Shown: positions 5,622 to 11,224 of the stretch, piece after piece
Numbering within the stretch: position 1 is the first letter of the stretch
How the letters are laid out: each line of letters begins with the position of its first letter
Source of the DNA: Deltaproteobacteria bacterium
Lineage (GTDB): Bacteria; Desulfobacterota; Desulfobacteria; C00003060; C00003106
DNA: 11,224 bases
Direction: 5' to 3'
Assembly: GCA_019314005.1 (NCBI GenBank)
Contig: JAFDAE010000049.1
Span: 1-11,224, forward strand
Notes under the pieces: model-generated
The model's database searches: none
Told to the model about the DNA's origin: nothing
The model's input: the letters and a program-made list of their open reading frames with translations, nothing else
Program-made: the position numbers and the translations under genes

Positions 5622-5638
5622 TGGTGGCGATGCAGGGA
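5622..5638. repeat. tRNA-proximal attachment-site copy
   Basis: These are the last 17 nt of tRNA-Met (minus strand), identical to 2150-2166. The pair forms the direct repeats bounding the island. Crossover within this identity would leave the tRNA intact both before and after excision. Confidence 0.75.
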
Positions 5639-5698
5639 TTTGAACCCCGGACACTACGGATATGAGCCGTATGCTCTAACCGACTGAGCTACATCGCC
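5622..5698 (-). tRNA. tRNA-Met (anticodon CAT), CCA encoded
   Basis: The 77-nt cloverleaf has acceptor GGCGATG/CATCGCC, D-arm GCTCAGTCGGTTAGAGC, anticodon stem TACGG/CCGTA with loop CTCATAT, T-loop GTTCAAATC, discriminator A and an encoded CCA. The G1-C72 acceptor pair rules against initiator tRNA-fMet. It could be elongator Met or the lysidine-modified Ile2 isoacceptor, which share the CAT anticodon at DNA level. Its 3' end is the insertion site of the island. The gene to its right on the same strand ends only 11 bp upstream. Confidence 0.95.
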
Positions 5699-5709
5699 AC
5701 AAGCTTGAA

Positions 5710-6312
5710 TTAATCCTTTGCCTCTGCTGCTTGTTCGTTTTCCAGGAGACGTTCAGGGTGAGTATGTATAGCAGAAGTACTTGGAGTTTGCAAGGGGGTT
5801 GGTTCCTTTGGGGCAGCCACTCCACGTCCGAAAATCTTTTGATTAATCTCCGTGACAAACTCATTTATTGTCGGCATTACCGTATCCATCCCCTTGCTCT
5901 GATTATAGATAGTCACGGCAGGGACCTGGTTTTGAATATCAACCAGTCTTCCGTCTATGCTGATATTCTCCCCAATGACGGTCAAACTACCAAACAGTAC
6001 GTAATGCGCCTCTAACTTTTCTCCGATGGAACGGGCGCTTTTTTCATCTATCTCACCGGATATCCCCTTTAACGCCTCTTGTGTTCTATACTTATCGACA
6101 ACGATTACCTTTCCTTCCCAAGCCAATCGTGAAGTAAGCATATCGCTAAGGCCTTCTCTCAAATAGGTCAAGTCCTCGGCAGCGTTTATCTTAAAAGGCA
6201 AAATAACAACCTTTGAAGGTGGGCCGGCCAGTGAATGGCCAATATGCGCCAAAAGGAGCCAGGCAAACCCCACCAGGAGAATGATATATATTTGACAAAC
6301 TCGTTTTTTCAT
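5710..6312 (-). CDS. Exported TolB/FlgO-like protein, possibly lacking a C-terminal repeat domain
   Basis: The 200-aa product has a signal peptide (KKR start, hydrophobic 8-23, likely cleavage near SLAG at 27-30). A TolB-N/FlgO/CsgG-like α/β domain follows: 'KVVILPFKINAAEDLTYLREG' split as strand 34-41 and helix 45-63, 'KVIVVDKYRTQEAL' (68-81), 'ARSIGEKLEAHYVLFGSLTV' (93-112) and 'ISIDGRLVDI' (117-126). The tail after 163 is a Pro/Thr-rich linker ending 'THPERLLENEQ'. In many deltaproteobacterial relatives, as I recall them, this domain plus linker is followed by an FG-GAP/VCBS-type propeller. Here the ORF stops in the linker, 11 bp before tRNA-Met, suggesting truncation. The start is supported by a distant GGAG about 12 nt upstream. 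The envelope location is confident, the function is not known, and the truncation is inferred. Confidence 0.75.
   Translation of the reverse strand: MKKRVCQIYIILLVGFAWLLLAHIGHSLAGPPSKVVILPFKINAAEDLTYLREGLSDMLTSRLAWEGKVIVVDKYRTQEALKGISGEIDEKSARSIGEKLEAHYVLFGSLTVIGENISIDGRLVDIQNQVPAVTIYNQSKGMDTVMPTINEFVTEINQKIFGRGVAAPKEPTPLQTPSTSAIHTHPERLLENEQAAEAKD
5765..5793 (-). promoter_or_regulatory. Candidate tRNA-Met promoter inside the upstream ORF
   Basis: On the minus strand TTGCAA (5793-5788), a 17-bp spacer and TATACA (5770-5765) would start RNA near 5758, about 60 nt before the tRNA 5' end. No space exists for a promoter between the upstream stop and the tRNA. The alternative is co-transcription with the upstream gene. 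Confidence 0.35.
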
Positions 6313-6408
6313 AGTTATAGAGACTCCGATTTGGGAAATGTTCTTTATACAATCGCATGTGAAGCTCAGTCAAGGAGAAATGAATCAAAAATATCTTATT
6401 TTAAATAA

Positions 6409-6428
6409 TAGGCAAACCTATTTGCCTA
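6409..6428. repeat. Perfect short palindrome
   Basis: TAGGCAAA (6409-6416) pairs perfectly with TTTGCCTA (6421-6428) around CCTA. It lies between the exported-protein gene and the MITE, 2 bp from the MITE's left TA. Its function is unknown. Confidence 0.6.
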
Positions 6429-6430
6429 CA

Positions 6431-6596
6431 TAGGAGGCTGTCCGAGAATTCTGATCCTACTGCATAAAGAGTGAGAAACGGCCCAAATTTCCGCAAGTTT
6501 TCGTCAAATAGGCCTGCTATTCTCCTCAAACTTGCAAAAATTTTGTCTCGTTCTCACTCTTTTTCGTTACGGACATAATTCTCGGACAGCCTCCTA
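6431..6596. mobile_element. MITE-like palindromic element with TA ends (IS630/mariner type)
   Basis: Terminal inverted repeats are perfect over 20 bp: TAGGAGGCTGTCCGAGAATT (6431-6450) and its complement at 6577-6596. Further nested pairs follow: AAAGAGTGAGAA (6466-6477) with 6551-6562, AAATTT (6485-6490) with 6538-6543, GCAAGTTT (6493-6500) with 6528-6535, and AATAG/CTATT at the tip. The 166-bp unit can therefore fold into one long hairpin. TA at both outer ends fits the target duplication of IS630/Tc1-mariner transposons. It is non-coding, so it would need a transposase in trans. Confidence 0.75.
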
Positions 6597-6647
6597 AAGC
6601 ATTGACGATAGATTCACGAAGTGTTATAAATCAAAAGGTTTATAGGA

Positions 6648-6789
6648 GAGACCTTTGCAAAACGTGACATTTTTTCGTCAGGCAAGGAAGGCGAGAATTT
6701 TAACCGGAGGAATACATTAGGTATTTCGAGGATTAAAATTTGAAGTCTGACGCCGCATCACGGAAAAATGGCAGTTTTGCAAAGGTCTC
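6648..6789. repeat. Second palindromic element abutting tRNA-Ser(TGA)
   Basis: GAGACCTTTGCAAAAC (6648-6663) is the exact complement of 6774-6789. Inside, the arms continue imperfectly (ATTTTTTCGTCAGGC against the complement of GACGCCGCATCACGGAAAAAT). An inner pair, ATTTTAA...TTAAAAT, encloses a hairpin AATAC-ATTAG-GTATT around 6712-6726. It is about 142 bp with no coding capacity, and its right end is 2 bp from the tRNA-Ser 5' end. It is either a different MITE family or an intergenic repeat; no clean target duplication is seen. Confidence 0.6.
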
Positions 6790-6791
6790 CA

Positions 6792-6877
6792 GGAGGGATG
6801 GCCGAGTGGTTGAAGGCGGCGGTCTTGAAAACCGTTGAGCGAAAGCTCCGTGGGTTCGAATCCTACTCCCTCCGCCA
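6792..6877 (+). tRNA. tRNA-Ser (anticodon TGA), CCA encoded
   Basis: The 86-nt class II cloverleaf has acceptor GGAGGGA/TCCCTCC, D-arm GGCCGAGTGGTTGAAGGC, anticodon stem-loop CGGT-CTTGAAA-ACCG giving anticodon TGA, a long variable arm TGAGCGAAAGCTCC, T-loop GTTCGAATC, discriminator G and CCA. The discriminator G and long variable arm are serine identity marks. Confidence 0.96.
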
Positions 6878-6900
6878 GGAAAAATAGTAGCGATATCTTT

Positions 6901-6927
6901 GAAAAATGGCAGTTTTTCAAGGGTCTC
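6901..6927 (+). repeat. Partial copy of the palindromic-element end before the second tRNA-Ser
   Basis: These 27 bp match 6763-6789 at 25 of 27 positions (starting GAAAAATGGCAGTTTT, ending GGTCTC). The rest of the element is absent. It lies 10 bp before tRNA-Ser(GCT). With the flanking bases it also forms a local hairpin, TTGAAAAA (6899-6906) with TTTTTCAA (6913-6920). Confidence 0.65.
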
Positions 6928-6937
6928 GTAGAATCGC

Positions 6938-7030
6938 GGAGAGATGGCCGAGCTGGCTGAAGGCGCTCGCCTGCTAAGCGAGTGTAGGGGGAAACTTCTA
7001 CCGAGGGTTCGAATCCCTCTCTCTCCGCCA
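6938..7030 (+). tRNA. tRNA-Ser (anticodon GCT), CCA encoded
   Basis: The 93-nt class II tRNA has acceptor GGAGAGA/TCTCTCC, D-arm with GGCCGAG...CTGAAGGC, anticodon stem CTCGC/GCGAG with loop CTGCTAA giving anticodon GCT, a long variable arm (GTAGGGGGAAACTTCTAC), T-loop GTTCGAATC, discriminator G and CCA. It is probably co-transcribed with tRNA-Ser(TGA) 60 bp upstream. Confidence 0.96.
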
Positions 7031-7083
7031 TACTTTCTCCATTACTCCTGATAACTACTCAAGGCTGAACCAATAGACTCTGA

Positions 7084-7107
7084 CCACGTCCAAAGGACGT
7101 GGCTTTT
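7084..7107 (+). terminator. Rho-independent terminator of the tRNA-Ser pair
   Basis: CCACGTCC (7084-7091) pairs perfectly with GGACGTGG (7095-7102) around AAA, followed by CTTTTCAGTTTT. It lies 53 bp past tRNA-Ser(GCT) and 27 bp before the next ORF. Confidence 0.88.
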
Positions 7108-7133
7108 CAGTTTTAAAGCAAATTCGGGCGCGT

Positions 7134-8960
7134 ATGAACTCAATAAATAAGACCGTCTCATTAAATGAAAGTCCTGACTGCGAAATAGTAGAAATCGTTG
7201 AGGCGAACACAGACGAAGTAACCGCGATCGTATCTGTACATCTTTCAGATGAGCAGTCGGATTACTACAATCGAAATAGGGAATACCTGACCACGGATCT
7301 GCACAGCACAAAGGCAAGGCTCGGTATCAATCAGGAAAAGCTTGATGATTTTGTATTTGAAGGGAATAAGATATCGTACACGGCGAGGTTCTGGTTCTAT
7401 ATTCCGGAATACTCTTCGGGGCTTACCATAGATCAACTCATGTCCCCCGGTCTCAAGGTCGGGAAGATCTATTTGAAAAATCCAAAATTAAAATATAGCG
7501 CCTCGGAATTGATCAACCTGATCTGCAACCGAACCATTATTGTGCCTAAAGGGACAAAGGTATTGGAAGAAGGGATACTCTCAGTGCCGGTAATGCCCTT
7601 TATCCATTTGCCGAATCCCAAGGTCCTCAGTGCTGACTATCTTAAGGCCGCAGTGATGAAAGTGATCCCCCGCGAGGACCTCTATTTTGCCCAGCCCGAA
7701 CAGAGCGTGGACCAGGTTGTTATCCCTTCAGGAAACGGTGTTATATCGCACACAACCCTCTTTACGCAAAGCAATGAGATCTATATCCTTGATGCCGAGC
7801 ACACCGACGCGCGGGTAGGTAGCAAACATACCAACGGAATTATCTACCTCGAATTCATAGGCGGCAAAAAAGATGTTGTTAAGGAAGAAATCCATATAGA
7901 GGTCTTCAAACCAGCGCCTTTTCAGAGCGCCGACAAAAGAGCATTCTACATTGACCTACACTCCTCTGCCCTCGACACACTATATAAGAAAGATCGCCTC
8001 AATAATGGCAATATCGCGATAGACAACAATGGCAAAAAGGAAAGGATAGTCAATTGTGCCGGGAAAAAATTCGATTACTTGTTAAAGTCGCTTAAGCCGA
8101 ATTCCTCTTTAATATTACAAAATTTTCCGAACCGCCTCCTTGCGTCCTACCTGATTGTTGCGGCAGATCTCGGCCTGATAGGAAACTTGACCTTCAAAAA
8201 GGCGCCTGAGGAGGATTATTTTTTCAGTTCCGACGATCTCGCCTTTATGGACAAACTCCAGGACATGGGAGTCAAGATTTACTGGAAAAACGAACTCCAA
8301 GGGGACCTTGTTCTCCACAATAAATTTTTTATGCGCTCTGCGGTTATTCCTTCGTTTAATGAAGCCTTTAACTCGAGAAAGTTCGCCGCGATTTACGGGA
8401 CAGCCGGAAGCGTTGACAGTGAGACAGAAAAAGAGATCGTAGACAGCGTTAAGTCTTTTAAGGAGTTTCATGGCGGGATATGTGGAATTCTGACAGGAGG
8501 AAGCGCCGGCAGCATCATGTCCTTTGTATCTGAAACCACCCAATCGCTCGGCATGCTAACCGGCGCGGTCTATTGGAAGATCCCCGGCGTCGATTTTTAT
8601 CCCCATGTCGATTTTGCCGCTTATTTGGGTAGAAACGACCTTCTGGAAAGACAGGAGATACTTTCCGATACAACCGAGGCAGACATCTATTTTACAGGCG
8701 GGGTTGGAACCAACCTGGAAAACGCTATTACCTTTGTAAAAAAGAAGCTTGGTATCGGTTATTACAAGCCTCAAATCTTTGTTGGAGACTTCTACGACCC
8801 GCTCAAAGACTGGCTGAATCACTTGGCCTCAGAAGGAACGGTTGACCCAAGAATCTTTAATAGCTGTTATTTTGTCAAACATGGAAGCGAAATTTTCAAG
8901 ACCCTCTGCAATCATTTCGGGTCAGAAGACAAGATGGTATGTGAGATAACGCCGGGATAA
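7134..8960 (+). CDS. Large protein with C-terminal SLOG/LOG-like nucleotide-binding domain
   Basis: This is a 608-aa soluble protein with no signal peptide. Residues about 415-585 look like a Rossmann-type SLOG/LOG domain: an opening strand 'KFAAIYGTAGS', the glycine-rich loop 'GILTGGSAGSIMSFVSE' (about 450-466), and a 'YFTGGVGTNLENAI' motif (about 519-532) that aligns with the PGGxGT..E motif of LOG proteins, but with Thr for Pro. SLOG domains bind or hydrolyse nucleotides and nucleotide-derived signals. The first 400 residues are not recognised; a middle part (about 290-400) has a second α/β pattern. The ATG at 7134 has no clear ribosome binding site, but no in-frame alternative is near. 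It is followed 103 bp later by a PurF-like gene on the same strand, suggesting a functional pair around phosphoribosyl or nucleotide chemistry. This link is inference. Confidence 0.7.
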   Translation: MNSINKTVSLNESPDCEIVEIVEANTDEVTAIVSVHLSDEQSDYYNRNREYLTTDLHSTKARLGINQEKLDDFVFEGNKISYTARFWFYIPEYSSGLTIDQLMSPGLKVGKIYLKNPKLKYSASELINLICNRTIIVPKGTKVLEEGILSVPVMPFIHLPNPKVLSADYLKAAVMKVIPREDLYFAQPEQSVDQVVIPSGNGVISHTTLFTQSNEIYILDAEHTDARVGSKHTNGIIYLEFIGGKKDVVKEEIHIEVFKPAPFQSADKRAFYIDLHSSALDTLYKKDRLNNGNIAIDNNGKKERIVNCAGKKFDYLLKSLKPNSSLILQNFPNRLLASYLIVAADLGLIGNLTFKKAPEEDYFFSSDDLAFMDKLQDMGVKIYWKNELQGDLVLHNKFFMRSAVIPSFNEAFNSRKFAAIYGTAGSVDSETEKEIVDSVKSFKEFHGGICGILTGGSAGSIMSFVSETTQSLGMLTGAVYWKIPGVDFYPHVDFAAYLGRNDLLERQEILSDTTEADIYFTGGVGTNLENAITFVKKKLGIGYYKPQIFVGDFYDPLKDWLNHLASEGTVDPRIFNSCYFVKHGSEIFKTLCNHFGSEDKMVCEITPG

Positions 8961-8968
8961 CTTCCCGG
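8952..8968 (+). terminator. Weak hairpin at the stop codon of the SLOG protein gene
   Basis: CCGGGA (8952-8957) pairs with TCCCGG (8963-8968), overlapping the TAA. No T tract follows directly; TTTTTG occurs about 28 bp later. It may be a weak or Rho-assisted terminator, or only an mRNA-stabilising hairpin. Confidence 0.3.
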
Positions 8969-9063
8969 GTGTATTTAACACAAGTTCTTCCCGCCTTTTT
9001 GTTTGGCGATTTTGAGTGTTTGTAGTATTATTTGATATTTTGCGAAGGGAGACTAATTAATTT

Positions 9064-10467
9064 ATGGGCGGTTTATTTGGTGTTGTTTCTACAGAAAACT
9101 GTATCAATGACCTGTTTTACGGGACAGATTATCATTCTCATCTCGGGACGAAACGAGGCGGTCTCGCTTTAAAGAATTCCGAAGGATACACACGGGCCAT
9201 TCATAATATTGAAAATAATTATTTCAGGACTAAATTCGAATCCGATCTTCCTAAACTGCGCGGTAATAAAGGTATCGGAGTTATTAGCGACTACGATGCC
9301 CAGCCGTTGATTATTAACTCCCATTTAGGGACCTTCGGAATAGTTACAGTCGGCAAGATAAACAACATAGAGGAGCTTGCGAACAACGCGCTCAACAAAA
9401 AAATGCATTTTTCTGAGACGAGCGGGGGGTCGATCAATCCAACAGAATTGGTCGCAATGCTAATCAGCGATGAAGGATCGTATGAGGAAGGAATACAAAA
9501 GGCGCAGGAATCCATTAAAGGTTCGTGTTCCATGCTTTTACTTACGGAAAACGGGATCTATGCCGCGAGGGACAAATTAGGAAGAACTCCTATTGTTGTC
9601 GGCAGGAAAGACGGCTCTTATGCGGCAGCGTCAGAAACATGCGCGCTTCCCAATCTCGGTTTTGAAATTGACCGCTATCTTGGCCCTGGTGAAATCGGTT
9701 TTATGACAGCGGACGGGTATGAACAGAAGAAAAAGCCGGGAGACAGGATGCAGATTTGCTCTTTTCTGTGGGTTTATTATGGGTATCCGGCATCGAGTTA
9801 TGAACACATTAATGTAGAATCTGTTCGGTACCGGTGCGGCCGCGCACTTGCAAAAAATGACGATGTTGCCATAGATTTCGTATCAGGCATCCCAGACTCA
9901 GGTATCGGGCACGCGATTGGGTATGCTAATCAGAAAAATATCCCATATATGAGATCATTTGTTAAATATACACCGACCTGGCCGAGAAGTTTCATGCCCC
10001 AGAATCAGAGCACGAGAGATCTTGTCGCAAAAATGAAGCTGATCCCCATCAAGGCGTTGATAGAAGGCAACAAGATACTTTTTTGCGACGATTCAATTGT
10101 GAGAGGCACTCAATTAAAGGACAATGTGCAAATATTATACGACTATGGGGCATTGGAGGTTCATATGCGGCTGGCATGTCCTACCTTAATCTACCCCTGT
10201 GAGTTTCTCAATTTTTCCTCATCACGGTCAACACTCGATCTGGCCGGGCGAAAAGCAATAAAAGAACTTGAAGGCAGAGAGGATAAAGCCTTAGATGAAT
10301 ATGCTAAGGCGGGGTCGGACAAGAACCGAGCAATGGTTGATAAGATAGGACAGATGTTAGGACTTACTTCCTTGGGATATCAAAAACTGGACGATCTTGT
10401 AGAAGCGATTGGGCTGCCAAAAGATCAGTTATGCACCCACTGCTGGGACGGGAGCAGTTATTTCTAA
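9064..10467 (+). CDS. PurF-like amidophosphoribosyltransferase homologue lacking the catalytic N-terminal Cys
   Basis: The 467-aa product has PurF architecture: an N-terminal class II glutamine-amidotransferase (Ntn) domain and a C-terminal phosphoribosyltransferase domain. The PRPP loop 'ILFCDDSIVRGTQ' lies at about 338-350. Four cysteines, C231 ('ICSFLWVYYG'), C379 ('YPCEFLNF'), C457 and C460 ('LCTHCWDG'), match the [4Fe-4S] ligands of B. subtilis-type PurF. The start reads MGGLFGVV where PurF has MCGIFG, so the nucleophile Cys1 is Gly. A TAA 6 nt upstream in frame excludes an N-terminal extension. Glutaminase activity should be absent, so the protein may use ammonia or have another PRPP-related role. 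It should not be taken as the cell's main PurF without evidence. The ribosome binding site AAGGGAG (9045-9051) is 12 nt away. The gene is convergent with the M28 peptidase gene. Confidence 0.88.
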   Translation: MGGLFGVVSTENCINDLFYGTDYHSHLGTKRGGLALKNSEGYTRAIHNIENNYFRTKFESDLPKLRGNKGIGVISDYDAQPLIINSHLGTFGIVTVGKINNIEELANNALNKKMHFSETSGGSINPTELVAMLISDEGSYEEGIQKAQESIKGSCSMLLLTENGIYAARDKLGRTPIVVGRKDGSYAAASETCALPNLGFEIDRYLGPGEIGFMTADGYEQKKKPGDRMQICSFLWVYYGYPASSYEHINVESVRYRCGRALAKNDDVAIDFVSGIPDSGIGHAIGYANQKNIPYMRSFVKYTPTWPRSFMPQNQSTRDLVAKMKLIPIKALIEGNKILFCDDSIVRGTQLKDNVQILYDYGALEVHMRLACPTLIYPCEFLNFSSSRSTLDLAGRKAIKELEGREDKALDEYAKAGSDKNRAMVDKIGQMLGLTSLGYQKLDDLVEAIGLPKDQLCTHCWDGSSYF

Positions 10468-10498
10468 AGGCGCGCAGATGCCTTCCCGATGTTCCCCC

Positions 10499-11224
10499 CT
10501 ATATCTTCAAAAGCGTGTAATAGAGGCCCTTGACCACTTTTGCCATGGCCTCAAAATTGAGGGTATCGATGGTATCTGTCTCCTGGTGGTAATTCCTGTT
10601 TCTGAAGAATGATGTGTCCGTTACCATGACAGCCCTGTATCCATGGCGCCAGAACGAAGAATTGTCTGAAAGATTAATACATCCCAAACATTCGGGTGCA
10701 GTTAAGGACCTTGCATCAATGGCCGAATATTTCTTGATTCCCTTCTTGAGAAAAGAGACATATTTTGATGAATGAAAATTTCCCGCTACCGCGATGAAGT
10801 CGGCTGTCTTGGGATAAAAAAAACGCATGCACGGAAGTGGATATTGTTGAATGGGCTCCTCGCGGAAATACCCGATCATCTCCAGTGAGATCATAACATC
10901 CACCGACACCTTCCTGTCTCTCAGGTGTTTGGCGTAGACCATACTCCCCATATTATGAAATCCAAAGCAGGGGGACTCTTCATTAACAAAGGCGACAAAT
11001 ATGAAATGCCTTTTGTGCAAACTTCCTTTAAGTAACCTTGCAAGCTCCAGCATGCCGGCCACGGCCGAGGCATTGTCATCCGCGCCCGGTGTTCCGGGCA
11101 CAGTATCATAATGGGCGCCGATCACCACTATCCCCTCACCGGTCCCGCCATTGTCTGCAATCAGGTTTGAGACACTCTTGCCGTAGCATGAATAGGTTTG
11201 CCGCTGCACACCATATCCGTTGGC
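10499..11224 (-). CDS. M28 family zinc peptidase, C-terminal part (5' end outside window)
   Basis: This minus-strand gene runs off the right edge with at least 242 codons visible and stop TAG at 10501-10499. The M28 metal and catalytic motifs are in order: 'GAHYDT' (first His ligand), 'GADDNASAVAGM' (bridging Asp), 'NEESP' (catalytic Glu and Glu ligand), 'SLEMIGY' (acidic ligand region) and a late 'HQETDTIDTL' (second His ligand). These enzymes are di-zinc aminopeptidases or carboxypeptidase-like hydrolases. The in-frame GTG at 11209 is not the start, because upstream codons to the edge read ANGYGV, continuing a typical 'LGY.V..Q.Y' segment. Localisation cannot be judged without the N-terminus. 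The 3' end is 31 bp from the PurF-like stop. Confidence 0.93.
   Translation of the reverse strand, partial: ANGYGVQRQTYSCYGKSVSNLIADNGGTGEGIVVIGAHYDTVPGTPGADDNASAVAGMLELARLLKGSLHKRHFIFVAFVNEESPCFGFHNMGSMVYAKHLRDRKVSVDVMISLEMIGYFREEPIQQYPLPCMRFFYPKTADFIAVAGNFHSSKYVSFLKKGIKKYSAIDARSLTAPECLGCINLSDNSSFWRHGYRAVMVTDTSFFRNRNYHQETDTIDTLNFEAMAKVVKGLYYTLLKI

Larger units (their letters stand above)
2150..5638. mobile_element. Integrase-less genomic island inserted at the tRNA-Met 3' end
   Basis: A 17-bp direct repeat (TGGTGGCGATGCAGGGA) bounds about 3.5 kb of DNA. The right copy (5622-5638) is the last 17 nt of an intact tRNA-Met, including CCA; the left copy (2150-2166) has no tRNA around it. This is the classical footprint of tyrosine-integrase insertion into a tRNA 3' end. 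The cargo is HigB-, HigA- and SecB-like genes, a putative DNA-binding protein, an AlpA/Xis-like HTH protein and a small membrane protein. No integrase, transposase or replication gene is visible, so the element is either a decayed remnant or mobilised in trans. The boundaries rest on the repeat; mobility itself is inferred. Confidence 0.7.

Noticed and set aside
5622..5698. Initiator tRNA-fMet
   Set aside because: The acceptor starts with a normal G1-C72 pair rather than the unpaired first position expected of bacterial initiators.
6717..7031. Minus-strand ORF across both tRNA-Ser genes (GFEPT/PLGHPS-type peptide)
   Set aside because: This is the antisense of two tRNA-Ser genes. Such 'GFEP...LQPLGHPS' ORFs are a well-known false call.
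8115..8543. Minus-strand 142-aa ORF inside the SLOG protein gene
   Set aside because: It is a shadow frame of a 608-codon gene with recognisable motifs on the plus strand.

Overview
The window looks like chromosomal DNA of a Gram-negative, moderate-GC anaerobe, most likely a Desulfobacterota (deltaproteobacterial) lineage. The pointers are the TolB/FlgO-like exported protein of a kind common there, the B. subtilis-type PurF-like protein with Fe-S ligands, tRNA genes that encode their own CCA, and many palindromic repeats. The taxonomic placement is inference.

Layout, left to right. (1) 1-964: the 3' part of mltG (endolytic murein transglycosylase), split into two reading frames by a perfect 49-bp tandem duplication over the catalytic motif. 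(2) 1412-1884: a two-gene RelE/ParE-type toxin-antitoxin operon, followed by hairpins. (3) 2150-5638: a compact island of about 3.5 kb inserted at the 3' end of a tRNA-Met(CAT) gene. It is bounded by a 17-bp direct repeat of the tRNA 3' end. It carries a three-gene toxin-antitoxin-chaperone module (HigB-like, HigA-like, SecB-like), a 286-aa putative DNA-binding protein, an AlpA/Xis-like HTH protein and a small three-helix membrane protein. No integrase is present. (4) 5622-6312, minus strand: the tRNA-Met and, just upstream of it, a short exported TolB-like protein that may be truncated. (5) 6409-7030: a palindrome-rich zone with a 166-bp MITE-like element flanked by TA, a second palindromic element of about 142 bp ending 2 bp before tRNA-Ser(TGA), a copy of that element's end before tRNA-Ser(GCT), and the two tRNA-Ser genes. 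(6) 7134-10467: a large protein with a SLOG/LOG-like C-terminal domain, then a PurF-like protein that keeps the PRPP loop and four Fe-S cysteines but has Gly in place of the N-terminal catalytic Cys. (7) 10499-11224, minus: the C-terminal part of an M28 zinc peptidase, convergent with the PurF-like gene.

How the parts work together. The island reads as an integrase-less, tRNA-targeted genomic island (a CIME-like remnant or a satellite mobilised in trans). The TA-chaperone module would stabilise it and the Xis-like protein would act as directionality factor or regulator. The original tRNA-Met terminator probably remains at 2061-2095, on the far side of the distal attachment repeat, and the island supplies a replacement terminator at 5586-5609. 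The best candidates for unusual biology are the TAC module inside the integrase-less island, the SLOG plus nucleophile-less PurF pair, and the frame-breaking duplication in mltG.
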